DNA of 64,000 nucleotides from Hymenoscyphus infarciens (Eukaryota > Ascomycota > Leotiomycetes > Helotiales > Helotiaceae): positions 248,001-312,000 of the forward strand of contig LLCB01000003.1 in NCBI GenBank assembly GCA_001414345.1, given 5' to 3'. The notes under the pieces were generated by a model. It was not told the origin of the DNA and made no database searches. It saw only the letters and a list, made by a program, of their open reading frames with translations. Within the stretch, counting starts at the first letter, position 1; each line of letters starts with the position of its first letter. Shown here one piece after another: positions 47,702 through 60,222 of the stretch. The position numbers were made by a program, and so were the translations under genes.

Positions 47702-49433
47702 ATGGCCCCCCCAGAGGACCCCAAAGACTACAACAACCGGAGCGCCGGATACTTACGACTATGCCTCACGGAGAGAGGAATCCCATGGAAAACCTCCTGG
47801 CTGAAATCGCAATATGTCCAAGCCATGGTTCAACACGACAAAGACACCTACCAAGCTCAGAATCAACACGAATGTACCGATGAAGAGGATCCTGATGGAA
47901 GGGAGAGAATGGCTGCGGTCGATCGCCTCCTCGCTGCATACAAGCCGTGGAATAAGATGTTGAGGCATTCCTTCACCATCTATCACACGCAGATGCTTCA
48001 ACGTGTTACAAAGGCCGAAGAGCGTGAGAACAAGCGTAACCAGGAGAAAGCCGACAATTATAAGAAGGATCTGGCGAAGCATGTAGAAGAACCTGAGAAG
48101 TACCCCCTACCAACGTTTCCAAAGTTGGAGTTTATTCCTCAGTCGACGAATGGGATGTACCAAGACGCGGAGGATACACGCGGCGATTGGGTTGCTAAGA
48201 GAGCTATGCTTCACGATAAGGCTGGTGCATTTGCGGCTGAGGATGAGAGGTTTGTTTATGGATCTGTTTATGGATCTGATTCATGTGTTGACGAGGAAGA
48301 GTCTCTGCTTGAGAAGGTAAGAAACGGTTCCTAATTACTAGATTCCGATTCAAGTGTTCAGTACTAAGTTTTACGGATAGAAGTCGCAGAACAAACAAGG
48401 CAAGGAGTATGATAGTGGTGTCACCAATGATGCTGAGGAGGAACTTGAGTATGAATTTGAGGATGAGCTAGAAGATGATCACCAGCTTGGTTCCGATGAT
48501 GAGGATGATGATGGAAAAGAAGTACAAGCTCCCCAGAACATGGTAAGAATTGCCCTTTCTTGTTGATTGTCGTTTCAAATGTTCTTTGTTCAAAGCTAAC
48601 TCTCAATGCAAGAATAAGCGAAGGGCACAATCTGTCACCGACCTCCCACCTCCAAAGCGCGTTGAACTAGCTGGTGCTATCAAAAATGTATGGAAAACAA
48701 TCTCTTCATTTCCAAGTTCACTCATTTTCTCAAAAAATCAAGCTAATACTATGGTCAGCAGTCTGCAGGAATCTCCTCATCAGAGCCTATCGATCTGACT
48801 GACGATTGTCCAGTTGAAGAAACAACAAAACACCTTTTGCCACCACGCCTAACAACTTCTGCCACTTCGCCTGCTGTCACTCAGACCACTCCTGCTGCAA
48901 CATCTGCACCTGCAGATCATTCTGCTGTATCTGCGACGGGAACACACATTGTCGGTGCACAAAATGAAAATGAAAATGAGCAAGACAATGAAGCAAGCAC
49001 TGGAAATCTTCTGGAGGACGAATACAAGGAACCCGAAATACCAGACCGAAAGCCCGAGTTCATCACACCTTTCTCCAGCGTCCACCCCCACTACACGAGA
49101 AACTTCGTTTTCATCGCAAGCAGATACCTGAAGCCCCGTGGAGATCGTCGTGCAGTCATTGAAAGAATGACAAGTGGCTTTAAGCCGGTCATGGTTACTG
49201 TTCACTCTGATGGCTACTACATTAGATGGAAAAATTTCGATAGACACAGAAGAACCCGTGCTATAGAATGTGCAGAATATATCCAAGCGATTAGTTCTAA
49301 GGGAGATTTTAAGTGGGAGCATTGTGATGCTGTTTGGCCGGAGGTTGTTATTGATGGGGAGACGCATTATGCGTGGCAGGGAGAGGCCAGTGAGGATGCG
49401 TTTCTTGCGAGTCACTTTGCTGGGGGTTGTTGA
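47702..49433 (+). CDS. SAP-like protein with SUMO-interacting motif, 507 aa
   Basis: Four exons join in phase: 47702-48316, 48381-48542, 48613-48687 and 48762-49433 (the last may begin three bases earlier). Residues about 12-45 (RSAGYLRLCLTERGIPWKTS followed by LKSQYVQAMVQHD) have the helix-extended-helix pattern of a SAP domain, a DNA-binding module. A charged coiled region (KAEERENKRNQEKADNYKKD) comes next, then an acidic tract (EEELEYEFEDELEDDHQLGS), a basic NKRRAQSVTDLPPPKR patch that could be a nuclear localisation signal, and EPIDLTDD near 292-299, a classic SUMO-interacting motif. The C-terminal 150 residues (PHYTRNFVFIASRYLKPRGD to THYAWQGEASED) form a globular unknown domain. A nuclear, SUMO-linked role is inferred; I do not recognise the family. 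Confidence 0.72.
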
Positions 49434-49778
49434 ATGGGTTTCATGAAGTGTTTGTGTTATGGAGGAGAGAATCTTGATTTTGTATCACAGTCTGGGATGG
49501 AACGCAATGATTGGATGCCGGGAGGAAGTTTGTATCACAGCATGGGCAAGAATTGTTTGTGGAGGGGAAGCACTTCGGGTTCTTGCTGAATTTAGGTAGT
49601 TTAAGCTCAGCTAAATGTTTGTTGTTGATCAATATTTTGCTTTTTGTATCGTGATATCGTCGCTCATCTCTTTGTACACGATCCCCTCCATTCCACAAAT
49701 TATGTACTCGCTCACTCGCTCGCTCGGTCCAAAACATATCAGACAAGCTTCAAAAAGAAACACGAAACCACATAACAC
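49434..49778. other. intergenic, convergent 3' ends
   Basis: Short convergent 3' flanks; no supported gene. Confidence 0.6.
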
Positions 49779-51854
49779 TTAACCAGCCCCAACATTAGTA
49801 CTCGAAACAACCGGCCCCCCAACCGCAACATTATTAACATAACTCCTGATCGTCGCACTCGTGAACCTCGGTATACTCCTCGAATTAAAATTATAAGTCA
49901 CAACCCCATCATTATTAACCCCCTGTCTCGTCATCGCCCTCTCAACATTATCCCCATTAAACACCACCCTCATACTCGCAGCGGGATCGACTAGATCACT
50001 ATGTGCCAAAGCGGTAGCAGTACCACTTTGTTTCGAAGCCCATGTCAAGCTATCGATAACCGGGTGATCGAAGACGTTTTGTCCGGTTGCGGAGGAGGTG
50101 ACGAGGATGGTGTCGTTAGACTTGGAGTTTGAAGGCGTGTGAGTTATTAGGACTTGGAAGGTTCGTTGGACGGCGGCGCCGGAGACGATGGGGAGGGTAA
50201 GACGAAGGTCAGCTGCGTTGGTGGCTCCTAGAGTGGCGGCTGGACCGCCAGTTTGTGTCCAATTGAAGGAGAGGGAGGAGGCGGGGACGGCGGAGCCTGT
50301 GTTGTTTGCTGAGAGGAGGAGGGAAACTCCGCCCAAGGCTGCTACGTCTGGTCCCGCGTTCGCGACAAGTGCTACTGGTTCAGTGGAGGTTGGGGATGGC
50401 GTTGTGGAAGTTGTACTTGATGGAGGGGCACAGTTAGTCTTGGATGGTAGGGGGGCGTTCGCTCCAGGCCAGGGTTTGAGTTGTCCGAAAATCGTCGTGC
50501 CAATTGGTCCGAATCCATTTGCTAGAGGTCCGATATGGGAGAAATCATTGAATTGAGGAACTCCACCTGGAGTTACTAGTTCGGGGAAGATCCATTCGGT
50601 TACGGGTTGGACGTATTGGCCTGCGATGATACCATCCGTAGTTGTTGTAGTGGTCTCGCCAACTGTAATTCTGTAGTTACGGGTATACAGTCCGATGTTG
50701 GAGTTTTTGGGAACATCGACAGACCACTTGTTTCTAGCTGCTCCGTCAGGAGTGGTCGAGGTAATGAGCCGGTCGGACTCTGCTCCTGTGCAAGGGTCTT
50801 CGTCGATGGCGAAAACTCGAATGAGCTGATCTGAGCGAGAGGCTAGACCGATGAACTGCGAGTTGTGTTTAGAATGAGAAAATTCCAAGAGATTGAATGG
50901 GAAAACGTACTCTATGGCGTGCTGCTTCAACGTTTGCGTCTACGTTTGCAACTCCAATAATGACATCCTCCACACGAATGAAACCTGGTTGGGTGCCACT
51001 TGTCGTAATATCGATATTCGCAACGATATTATAAACAATAGTTTCAGTACCAGACTGTATCCCAGAGTACTCGATGTAATCTCCAACTTTCAAAGGAGCC
51101 ATATGCGTTGCATCAGGAACGATTCTAAAATTCTCTCATCAGCATCGCCTCATAGTAAAAACCAAAGAATTCAATTCACCGAGATCCAGCAGGCGGTCTA
51201 TTAGCAGAGGGACATTTGGCATCCGTGGCACTCCTCGGAACACAAACCGGAAATCCACTGAAACTGGTGATGGAAGGATTCTCATCATCTGCAGTAAACA
51301 TAGGAATCGTCGTAAAACCAGCACTGTAAACAGCGTTGGGATCGTTGATCCTAAGAGTAGGACCATTTTCAATGACGATTCTCCCATCAAAGTTGAGGGA
51401 GTCGATGATTCCTGACGCGAATGCGAGATCGATTTGAGAATATGTCATCTGACCAGCGATGATTTGGTCATTGACAAAATTGCCAGTAATCTAGATGGTT
51501 TCTTGTTAGGGCCATATTTCGTGAGATGTGGCCTACTGGAGATACATACGGAGACTTCATTCTGACCAGGCTTGTTTCCTGCCGTGAATTCTGCGAATGG
51601 AATAAAAGTAGCTGGAAATTCCACGAGAAGATTATCTGGGATGATAACAGTAAAGCCAGATATCCTCACAGTACCACCACGATTAGTAGCTGTTCCTGCA
51701 TTTGGTGTTGCACTATATGTGTTAGTATGCACAAGTCAATTCGAAGGAGTTACAAAACACACCTTTCAATAAATCCAGTAACGGCGAAAGGTAGTACCTG
51801 AGCTGATACAAGGCACAACTGCACCACCAACAGTATTAAGCTGTGAAAAAACAT
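49779..51854 (-). CDS. secreted protein with PKD-like domain, 618 aa
   Basis: Five exons join in phase on the minus strand: 51854-51763, 51712-51550, 51490-51180, 51124-50911 and 50855-49779. The product begins with a signal peptide (MFFHSLILLVVQLCLVSAQ). Residues about 30-130 are beta-rich (GGTVRISGFTVIIPDNLLVE and following); 170-200 has two Cys around VCVPRSATDAKCPS. The 215-260 segment (VGDYIEYSGIQSGTETIVYN) looks like a small beta domain. A Ser/Thr/Pro linker at about 400-420 precedes a PKD-like fold at about 421-515 (VALVANAGPDVAALGG, FNWTQTGGPAATLG). The C-terminal region (FDHPVIDSLTWASKQSGTAT onward) is Ser/Thr-rich. There is no GPI-type tail. It is probably an extracellular or wall-associated protein of unknown role, related to uncharacterised ascomycete secreted proteins. 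Confidence 0.82.
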
Positions 51855-52744
51855 GATGTGTCAACTTATCAACTTCTCAGTAAATTGAAGGCTGTATGAT
51901 GGAGCTACTCCCCCAAAACTTCCGGGGACTTCTCAATATTTGAACAAGAAAGAAACCCAACTTCGCCTCTTGGTAAACAGCACACAAAACTGCCTCGTTT
52001 TCACTCACTACACCTCTCATCCCTCCTGTACCATTGTGGCAAAAACCCGGAAGTTGCCCCATGGGTTAGCCAATATGTCAGAGCTGTGAATCCAGAATGG
52101 GCTTTGCCAAGTATTTACATCGACATGAGGTTCAGAACAACTGACCGGTCGAAAAAATATTTTAGATCCTTCCTAATGTCAGGAATAACAACTCTAGAGC
52201 GCTCTTGTAAGCCAAGGAACCCGGATAGTTTTCCAGCTGAAAGCTTCATCGATTCGCCTTGGCGCATTCGGACCCTTGAACTTATTGTCTTCTGGCTTGA
52301 ATGCGCTTGTTTGAACGGTTCGTCTAGCATGCCCGCCTTCGCGGCTCACTAGGGCAACTTGTCACTGGACGAAAGCATAAGCCACAGTAGGTTCATGATA
52401 TGGTCTGATGCTACCGTAGCTTATACGGACAATACGCCGCACGGCATTGATTCAGCTATTGGCTGATCGTGAGTAAAAATGACTGAATGCTCCACAGGCA
52501 ACAACCTCAATTGAGTTTTGACGTGGCGGTAAGAGAAATTCAATTTGTTATCAGAAAATGTGGAGACCTTGTGCTACCCAACCATTCCCTCGTATGTTAC
52601 CTTTGGGTTTTGCAACGCCCGCTTCTCATAACTCCTAAAAACAAGAAAAATCACCCTAAAACAAGCACCAATCCAATACAATTTGCGAAAGAACTTGTGA
52701 AGAAAGGTGATGCTAAACTTCGTCCATCCTGTTATCACGATAGC
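51855..52744. other. intergenic
   Basis: Promoter of the secreted PKD-like gene on one side and the 3' flank of the LMBD1 gene on the other. Open frames at 52086-52352 and 52487-52801 (plus) have no domain support. Confidence 0.5.
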
Positions 52745-54582
52745 CTACTCCTGATCGATATGGTCATCATCACCTCGAATACCGCGTCCCGAGGAACCTG
52801 AAGGTTTCTTGGCCTTGCCTCTAATATCCTGCCAAGTTGCTCCAAATCTTCTGCCAGTGCTGGCGAGAAGACCCTCCTCTTCATCGGCCTCTGCATCTTC
52901 GTCAAGCTGACTGAGGTTCAATTTTGGTGCCCTGAATAATGAGGTGATGAAAACCAGAAGGAACACGGCGAGGAACGCGAATTGAGCCCAGAATGCCAAA
53001 GCACCAAAGACCGGAAAGTTGAAAGTGACCCGGTTGAGGAAGGTAGAAACAACACTTGGCGTGCATACATTCTTAGAGCCGATGTCAGAAGAAAGCTCTG
53101 AGCAAGACGTAACAAGCTCGGGATGGTTTGAGCAGTCTGGCTGGTCGTCTGGGTGTCTAGTTGGATTACTACAGAAAGTTTGGGCACCATATATAGCGTA
53201 TTGCGGAGCGACAATCATTGCAAGCGAGTAATTGATGGCAAGCATGATAAGGGTTAACATGACAGTTGCCATGAGTAGAGCTTGGGGTGAAGTATGTCCC
53301 TTGCGAATCTCGAAAAGACGAACCCAGAGGAACCGGATACCGACAGCTGCAATACCTGCTACGGAACTGCTGAAAAGGAAAAGGACCAAAAGAGCCATCA
53401 ATACATAGTCGACAGGGAAGACGCGGGAGGCTTGAACGAAAATATAGTTGATGGGCTGGAATACGTTGATGCTAGAGTTGAATTAGCTCTCTGAAATTAC
53501 AAAGATTCTTTGAAAACATACCTTCCGAGCACATAACCACAGTGTTGTTTGCAGATTGAGTTCTTGGCCTTGTCAATTCCAGTGATCAACATAGATACCC
53601 AGATCACAATTGCAAGCAACAAAAGGAGGATACCTCCAACGAGTTTTAGAGGTCGGAAAATGGCACATGTCTTAGTCCAAGCTCTGACAATAAAGCTCTT
53701 TCCGTCACCTCGAGCCTCAGCAGCGAGTCGCTCTCGGCGGACCAGAGTGCGCTCCTCGCGTACCAAGGACTCGAGTTCCCTTTGATCCTTGGCTGGCATA
53801 CCGCCATCCCGTCCGGCATTTCGACCTTCTAGTTGACGCTGTCTCTCACGGTTCTGCTCGAGAGCCGAAGCAGTGGTCTCGGATAGTTGATGAGCACTGA
53901 TGGAAGGTGCGGATTTGATGAAAGAAATAGGAAGCAGTGCCAATCCGATTGCAGTATATAGAACATAAAGAAGAGTTCCCAGACAAATGAGCAACCCAAG
54001 AGCGAAAGTCAAGGCTCTCTCACCACGGTTCTCAGCCAGTAGGCGCTTGAAATAATCCAGATCCATATGGGCCCCCTTGCGATCCCTTGCGACTGGCACG
54101 AAGAAACCGACCAGGAAGAGAATGACCACCAATACCACAAATGCCAAGGTGTACTTCAATGCGCCAAATGCCTTTGATGCAATGGTCTGGGTTCCTTCTT
54201 CGGCATCTACCTCGTCGTATTCTTCGTAATAAAAATAGGTAAATGGCACGACCAACAAGCAGAGGACGGCATCCAAGCTGTAGAGCGCATAGTAAACAAT
54301 CTTGAGGGTGTAGAGGATGTTTTCCACGGATTCCGGGGTAGCCCAATCCTTCTTTCTGCCGAGAGTCGTGGAGGTCGTTGAGCTGACCAAGGCAATGTCT
54401 ACGGGAAGAAGCAGGACAGTTGCCAGGAGAGAGGTTAATGTGACGATGGTTATCGTCGACACGAGCGCCGAGCGGTCCCGAGGGGTTTGGTATGTGTATG
54501 CGAAGATGGCGGCAATGAGAGCTACGAGGCCCACGGCGACGGCATATGCCACCCAGATGAAGGCTGTTTGGATCAAAGCCAT
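52745..54582 (-). CDS. probable lysosomal/vacuolar cobalamin transporter, LMBD1 type
   Basis: Two exons join in phase on the minus strand: 54582-53522 and 53471-52745, giving 595 residues. The protein has the LMBR1-like layout: about nine membrane helices, with a large hydrophilic loop in the middle (roughly residues 230-300, [20 protein letters not shown] and [19 protein letters not shown]). Family-typical strings include [53 protein letters not shown] and [20 protein letters not shown]. Human LMBRD1 exports cobalamin from the lysosome; fungal members are annotated by similarity, and since many fungi lack B12 metabolism their substrate is uncertain. The start [20 protein letters not shown] begins directly with helix 1. 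It diverges from CFT1. Confidence 0.9.
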
Positions 54583-55088
54583 GGTTGCGATGCGATGCGA
54601 TGCGATGCGCTTTTGGTGGGAGATGTGAAGTGCGGAGTGAATGTGGCGATGGAATCTAAATGCTAAGTCGCGTTTCTATTGTCAGTAGAGCTCTGGCGCG
54701 CTTCAGTTGGAACGGAACGACTACCAGGGATCCTTCAGGTAGCGTAGCGATACTTGAAGATACAAATGCCGACTTGCTAAGTTGATATGCTGTCAAGTCA
54801 AGCGATTTCAGTTGCAAGCAGACATTGACATACTTCTATGAGTATTGATACTAGACGCTGACGTCGTTTCCTGTTAAACAGGGTTGAGGGAAGAAAGGAC
54901 GGGAGCCAAGGAGCTCTGGACTCCCCCATCCCTGCATTGCCCTCTTGGCAATCGGTTGGTGATTCGCGCAAAGCAACAGTAACAACAATTCTCTCCAAAA
55001 AGCTCACCTCTCACCTCTCACCTCTCACAGCGCCATACTACTTACTCATTGAGATGAGGCTCACGATCCACTGCTTGCATCTCTCATA
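54583..55088. promoter_or_regulatory. divergent promoter region LMBD1-type gene / CFT1
   Basis: This is 506 bp between divergent start codons. A GATGC pentamer repeat (about 54587-54608) sits in the presumed leader of the minus-strand gene, and CTCTCACCT repeats (55011-55029) sit in the presumed leader of CFT1. Confidence 0.5.
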
Positions 55089-58000
55089 ATGCAATGCTAC
55101 ACGGAGCTGACACCTCCTACAGCTGTCTCCCACTCCCTCCGACTGCCCTTTCTTTCCGCCGAGTCGAATAACCTCATTGTCGCAAAAACCTCCCTGCTCC
55201 AGATCTTCTCCCTCAAGACGATATCAATCGAGGCCGACGAGCCAACAGAGGAGGAAAAGGCCGCGAAGGAGGACAAGGTCTTTGATAGAAGAGCAAACGA
55301 TGACGATGGCTTGGAGTCCTCATTCCTAGGTCCCGATTCAATCGCCCGCCCTCCAGCAAGATCCAAGAAAACGAAGCTGGTCCTCATCGCGGAATACAAT
55401 ATCTCGGGAACTATCACGTCTCTGGCCAGGATCAAGACTCTTTCTTCCAAATCAGGTGGGGACGGCCTGCTGGTTGGATTCAAGGATGCGAAACTCAGTT
55501 TGGTGGAATGGGACCCTGAGCGCCCTGGAATATCAACAATCTCCATCCATTACTACGAACAAGATGATCTTCAGGGGAGCCCATGGACAACCGATGTCGG
55601 CGATTCTGTCAATTACCTGACAGCAGATCCTGGAAACAGATGTGCTGCCCTCAAGTTTGGCGCGCGCAATCTTGCAATTCTGCCTTTCAAGCAAGGAGAT
55701 GAAGACGTAAACATGGACGATTGGGACGAGGAATTGGATGGGCCGCGACCAGAGAGTCAAGGAGCAGCGAAGATCACCAACGGCGACAGCGACAAGGCGG
55801 ATACACCGTATGGCGCTTCATTTGTCCTTCGATTGCCAACTCTCAACCTCAACCTAATCTACCCCGTACATCTCGCATTTCTTTACGAATACCGGGAACC
55901 GACTTTTGGCATACTTTCATCGAACCAGCTGCCATCATCATCTCTATTACATGAAAGAAAAGACCATTTGTCATACATGGTTTTCACCCTCGATTTACAC
56001 CAGAAAGCGTCGACTCCTATTTTGTCTGTAGGAGGTCTACCTTTTGATCTTTTCAAGATCGTGCCACTTCCTACTCCAGTTGGCGGAGCTCTGTTGGTGG
56101 GTGGCAACGAATTGATTCATATCGACCAAGCAGGCAAGGCCAACGGAGTAGCCGTAAACCCATTTGCAAAACAGTCGACCTCGTTCGCCCTCGTAAATCA
56201 AGCAGATCTTGATATGCGGCTTGAGTTTTGTGAAATTGAACAGTTGTCCATCCAAAATGGTGAAATGCTTATAATTCTTCAATCTGGTGAGCTTGCTATC
56301 CTGAGTTTTCGCATGGATGGAAGATCTGTCTCTGGATTGAGCATCCGACGAGTTGCGAAAGAGTCTGGTGGTCTAGTCCTGTCCAGTGGTGCTTCAACAA
56401 TCAGTCAACTTGGCACAAATGCTTTGTTTGTTGGTAGTGAAGGTGCTAATTCTGTTGTGCTGGGTTGGGCCCGGAAGTCTAATCAGATATCTCGAAGAAA
56501 ATCACGCCTAGACTTCATTGAGGGCATTGATGAGGAACTCCTCGATGACGAGGAGGAAGACGACGATGATCCTGATGACGAGCTATATGGGGGTGCACCC
56601 GCTACCACCCAAGCTGCCTCCAACCCTGGGGAGACCACCAGTAGCAAAGCCGGCGATTATGTCTTTCAGATACACGATTCCCTTGTCAACATCGCCCCAA
56701 TAACAGACGTTGTTCTTGGGAGCTCTGCCCTTTACCAGAACGATGAGGAGAAGCGCACATCTGAAGACGTCAGGAGTGACCTCCAGTTGGTTGCTGCCAC
56801 TGGAAAAAACAGAGGAGGCTCCCTGGCTGTTATCCATAGAAGTATTCAACCCAAGGTTATGGGAAAATTCGAGTTTGCAGAAGCTCGAGGATTGTGGACA
56901 ATGTCGGCCAAGAGACCGACTGTAAAGGGTCTTCAAGCATCCAAAGAAAAGACTGAGCTCAGTGGTGACTACGGCAATGATGCACAATTCGATCGGATCA
57001 TGATTGTCTCCAAAAAGATTGACGACACGGAGAAATCGGATGTGTATGTACTGACCGATGCTGGCTTCGAGGAATTGTCCACCCCGGAATACTCCTCGGA
57101 TGTCGGAGCGACCATCGAAGCAGGAACTTTGGGTAACGGTATGCGTATAATCCAGGTGTTGAAAACGCAAGTAAGAGCGTATGACGGTGGTGAGTTCAAG
57201 ATTTTTCTTTCCACCCCTCCTTCAAGCTATATACCCTTTACTTTGACGAGACAACAAGCAAGAACTGTTACAGCTTTCTGTGGATTGGTTATGTGGATCC
57301 ATCCTTTGCTTTTTGGGGCTATTATGGAATATGTACTATCCTATAGCATCAATGAAAAGCTTTTTACCAACATGCAACTGTGTCATCTGTATTCGCGACG
57401 TCTTATTCTATAAATGCGCCGGTTATGGATCAATGCTGACTTGGTATTCTCAGATCTTGGTCTAGCGCAAATTCTGGAGATGGAGGATGAAGATACTGGT
57501 GCTGAACCGAATATTGTCAGCGCGAGTTTGGCCGACCCATTTATTCTCTTGATTCGAGACGATGCGAGTATCTATGTTGCGTATTGCGACGATAGTTATG
57601 ATCTCGAAGAGGTCGAGAGAGAGGATGAAGCTCTTTTGACTACGAAATGGCTCACTGGATGTTTGTATAAGGATACCGCAGGCACATTTGCCAGTGTGCA
57701 GCCAGATAAGAGCCCGGGGTATGGACAGAGCATCATGATGTTTTTACTCAGTGCTGGCGGCGCACTTCATGTAAGAAAGCAAGTTTAACCTTATCTCATA
57801 GGTTACTGACGTTCCTAGATTTACGCTCTCCCTGACCTGTCAAAGCCTGTTTACGTAGCAGAGGGCTTATGCTTCGTTCCACCAGTTCTCTCTGCAGATT
57901 ATGCTGCCAGGAGATCTGCTGCTCGGGAGACCTTGACTGAGATTATCGTTGCTGATCTTGGTGACTCTGTCTCCAAAAGTCCTTACCTTATTGTAAGTAC

Positions 58001-59842
58001 TTGGAACTGCCATGAGATGGAGAGATGTGCTAACAATGGGTAGTTGCGACCCTCCACTGATGATCTTACCATATACGAACCTTTCCGAGTCAACTCAGAA
58101 GCCTCTCCAAAGTCTCTTTCTTCGAGTCTACACTTCTTGAAGATTCACAACCCACACCTAGCCAAGAACCCAGAAGTCTCGGCTGTAGAAACTGCTGACG
58201 AGGGCAATGAGACGAGAGACGAACCGATGCGAGCTATCGAAAATGTGGGCGGCTATAGCACAGTCTTTCTTCCAGGTGGCTCTCCCAGCTTCGTCATCAA
58301 AAGTGCCAAAAGCACGCCTAAAGTCATAGGTCTTCAAGGTGTTGGTGTCAGAGGAATGAGTAGCTTCCACACGAGTGGATGCGATAGAGGCTTCATCTAC
58401 GCTGACGTAAATGGAATTGCTCGAGTAGCGCAGCTGCCCGAAAACACTGATTTCGCACAGCTTGGAGCCTCCTTACAAAAGATTCCTCTGAATGAGGACA
58501 TTCATGCTCTTGCTTATCATCCACCGATGGAGTGTTATGTCGCTGGCACAAGCACCCCCACTGATTTCGAGCTCCCCAAGGACGATGATCACAAACGAGA
58601 CTGGCAGCGCGAGGAAATCTCCTTCAAGCCTACAATGGAACAAGGTTATCTCCGCTTGATCAACCCTACAAACTGGACTGTTATCGATACCGTCAGTATG
58701 GATCCCTACGAAGTCATTATGTGTGTCAAAACTCTCAATCTTGAAGTTTCCGAATCTACGAATGAGCGGAGACAACTAGTCACAGTCGGCACTGCGTTAT
58801 CCAAGGGCGAAGACCTCGCTATTAAAGGAAGACTTTATGTGTACGATGTCGTTAGTGTAGTCCCTGAACCCGGTCGACCAGAAACCAATAAGAAGCTCAA
58901 ACTCATTGCTCGAGAAGATATTCCTCGCGGTGCCATCACGGGAGTTTCTGAAATCGGAACGCAGGGATTCATGCTCGTAGCTCAGGGTCAAAAATGTATG
59001 GTTCGTGGGTTGAAAGAAGATGGGACTTTACTTCCCGTAGCTTTCATGGATATGAATTGCTACGTCACAGCCGTCAAGGAACTCCGTGGTACAGGACTGT
59101 GCGTACTTTCTGATGCGGTGAAAGGCGTTTGGTTTGTGGGGTACACGGAGGAACCGTACAAGATGATGTTGTTTGGGAAGAGTGCGACGAAGATGGAGGT
59201 TTTGACGGCGGATTTGTTGCCCGATGGGAAGGAGTTGTATGTTGTTGCTGCGGATGCGGATTGTAATTTGCATGTTATGCAGTTTGATCCTGAGCGTAAG
59301 TCTCCCCTTCTCTTCATTTTAGTGATATGTACTAATGAATTTTGACAGACCCCAAATCCCTCCATGGCCACCTCCTTCTCCACCGAACAACCTTCTCCCT
59401 AGGCGGTCACCTCCCCACAACCCTCACGCTTCTCCCCCGCACCACACCAGCCACTCTTCTCCCTCCCTCTCCTGACGCCCCCGCGGTTGCAGCAGAAGCC
59501 ACTATACCAGCACAACAACTCCTCATCACCTCCTCAACCGGGACGATCTCAATCCTCTCTTCCCTCTCGGAATCTCAATATAGGCGATTGTCAACGTTAG
59601 CGAGTCACTTAACGAATACGCTTTATCACCCTTGCGGTTTGAATCCTAGGGCTTATAGGGTGGATCGTGATGCCCCGGAAGGTATTACTGGCGGAAGAGC
59701 GGTCGTTGATGGGGGTATTCTGGGGAGGTGGTGTGAGTTGGGTAGTCAGAGACGGGCGGAGGTTGCTGGTAGGGTTGGAGTCGGGGCTGAGGAGGTTAGG
59801 GAGGAGTTGGCTGGGTTGCAGGGGGGGTTGGGGTATTTGTAA
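55089..59842 (+). CDS. CFT1: cleavage and polyadenylation factor subunit Cft1 (CPSF1/CPSF160)
   Basis: Five exons join in phase: 55089-57189, 57454-57770, 57819-57992, 58044-59295 and 59349-59842, giving 1445 residues, in the normal range for fungal Cft1. The N-terminal part (MQCYTELTPPTAVSHSLRLP, NNLIVAKTSLLQIFSL) and repeated beta-propeller strands match the MMS1/CPSF160 fold. The central acidic insert (EELLDDEEEDDDDPDDELYG, about residue 480) is typical. The C-terminal CPSF_A region contains NVGGYSTVFLPGGSPSFVI, RGFIYADVNGIARVAQLP, HALAYHPPMECYVAGTST, GRLYVYDVVSVVPEPGRP, DMNCYVTAVKELRGTGLC and FDPEHPKSLHGHLLLHR. Cft1 is a scaffold of the nuclear cleavage/polyadenylation complex and helps recognise the poly(A) signal. 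The first intron (264 nt) is about five times longer than others in this window. Confidence 0.93.
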
Positions 59843-60222
59843 TGAGAGCGCGGAGAAAGAGAGAAGGGCTGTGGTCTTGGGAGATTCTTTAAAATGGATG
59901 CCTACGGTAATTTTTTGAGAGGAAAAGTTAGGGGTGCGCTTGGTGGGTTAGACCGGTATTAGTTAGTTACTACGGCGGTTCTCTTTACTTTAGAAAAATT
60001 GACCTTGAAGTTTTCAGTTTGTGCTTCTTTCTCTGATGCAGTCAGCTCTTTTGACTCTGCAACACCTTACACTTTCTTTAGAAGTAAGCTGGAGTTCTTA
60101 AGGAATCGCTTAGCATGTATCTGAACAATGTCCATTAAATTATAGTTTACCAAAGTACAATATGAAACACCAGTAAATCCAGTTTCCTTGCAGCCATTTC
60201 ACGCATAGTCTAAAACCTATGT
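59843..60222. other. intergenic, convergent 3' ends
   Basis: 3' flanks of CFT1 and of the F-box-like gene; no gene seen. Confidence 0.6.

Noticed and set aside
10169..59842. Idea that DUS3, RPB10, UTP17 and CFT1 form an RNA-biology gene cluster
   Set aside because: They are interspersed with unrelated genes and large gaps over 50 kb; only RPB10 and UTP17 are adjacent.
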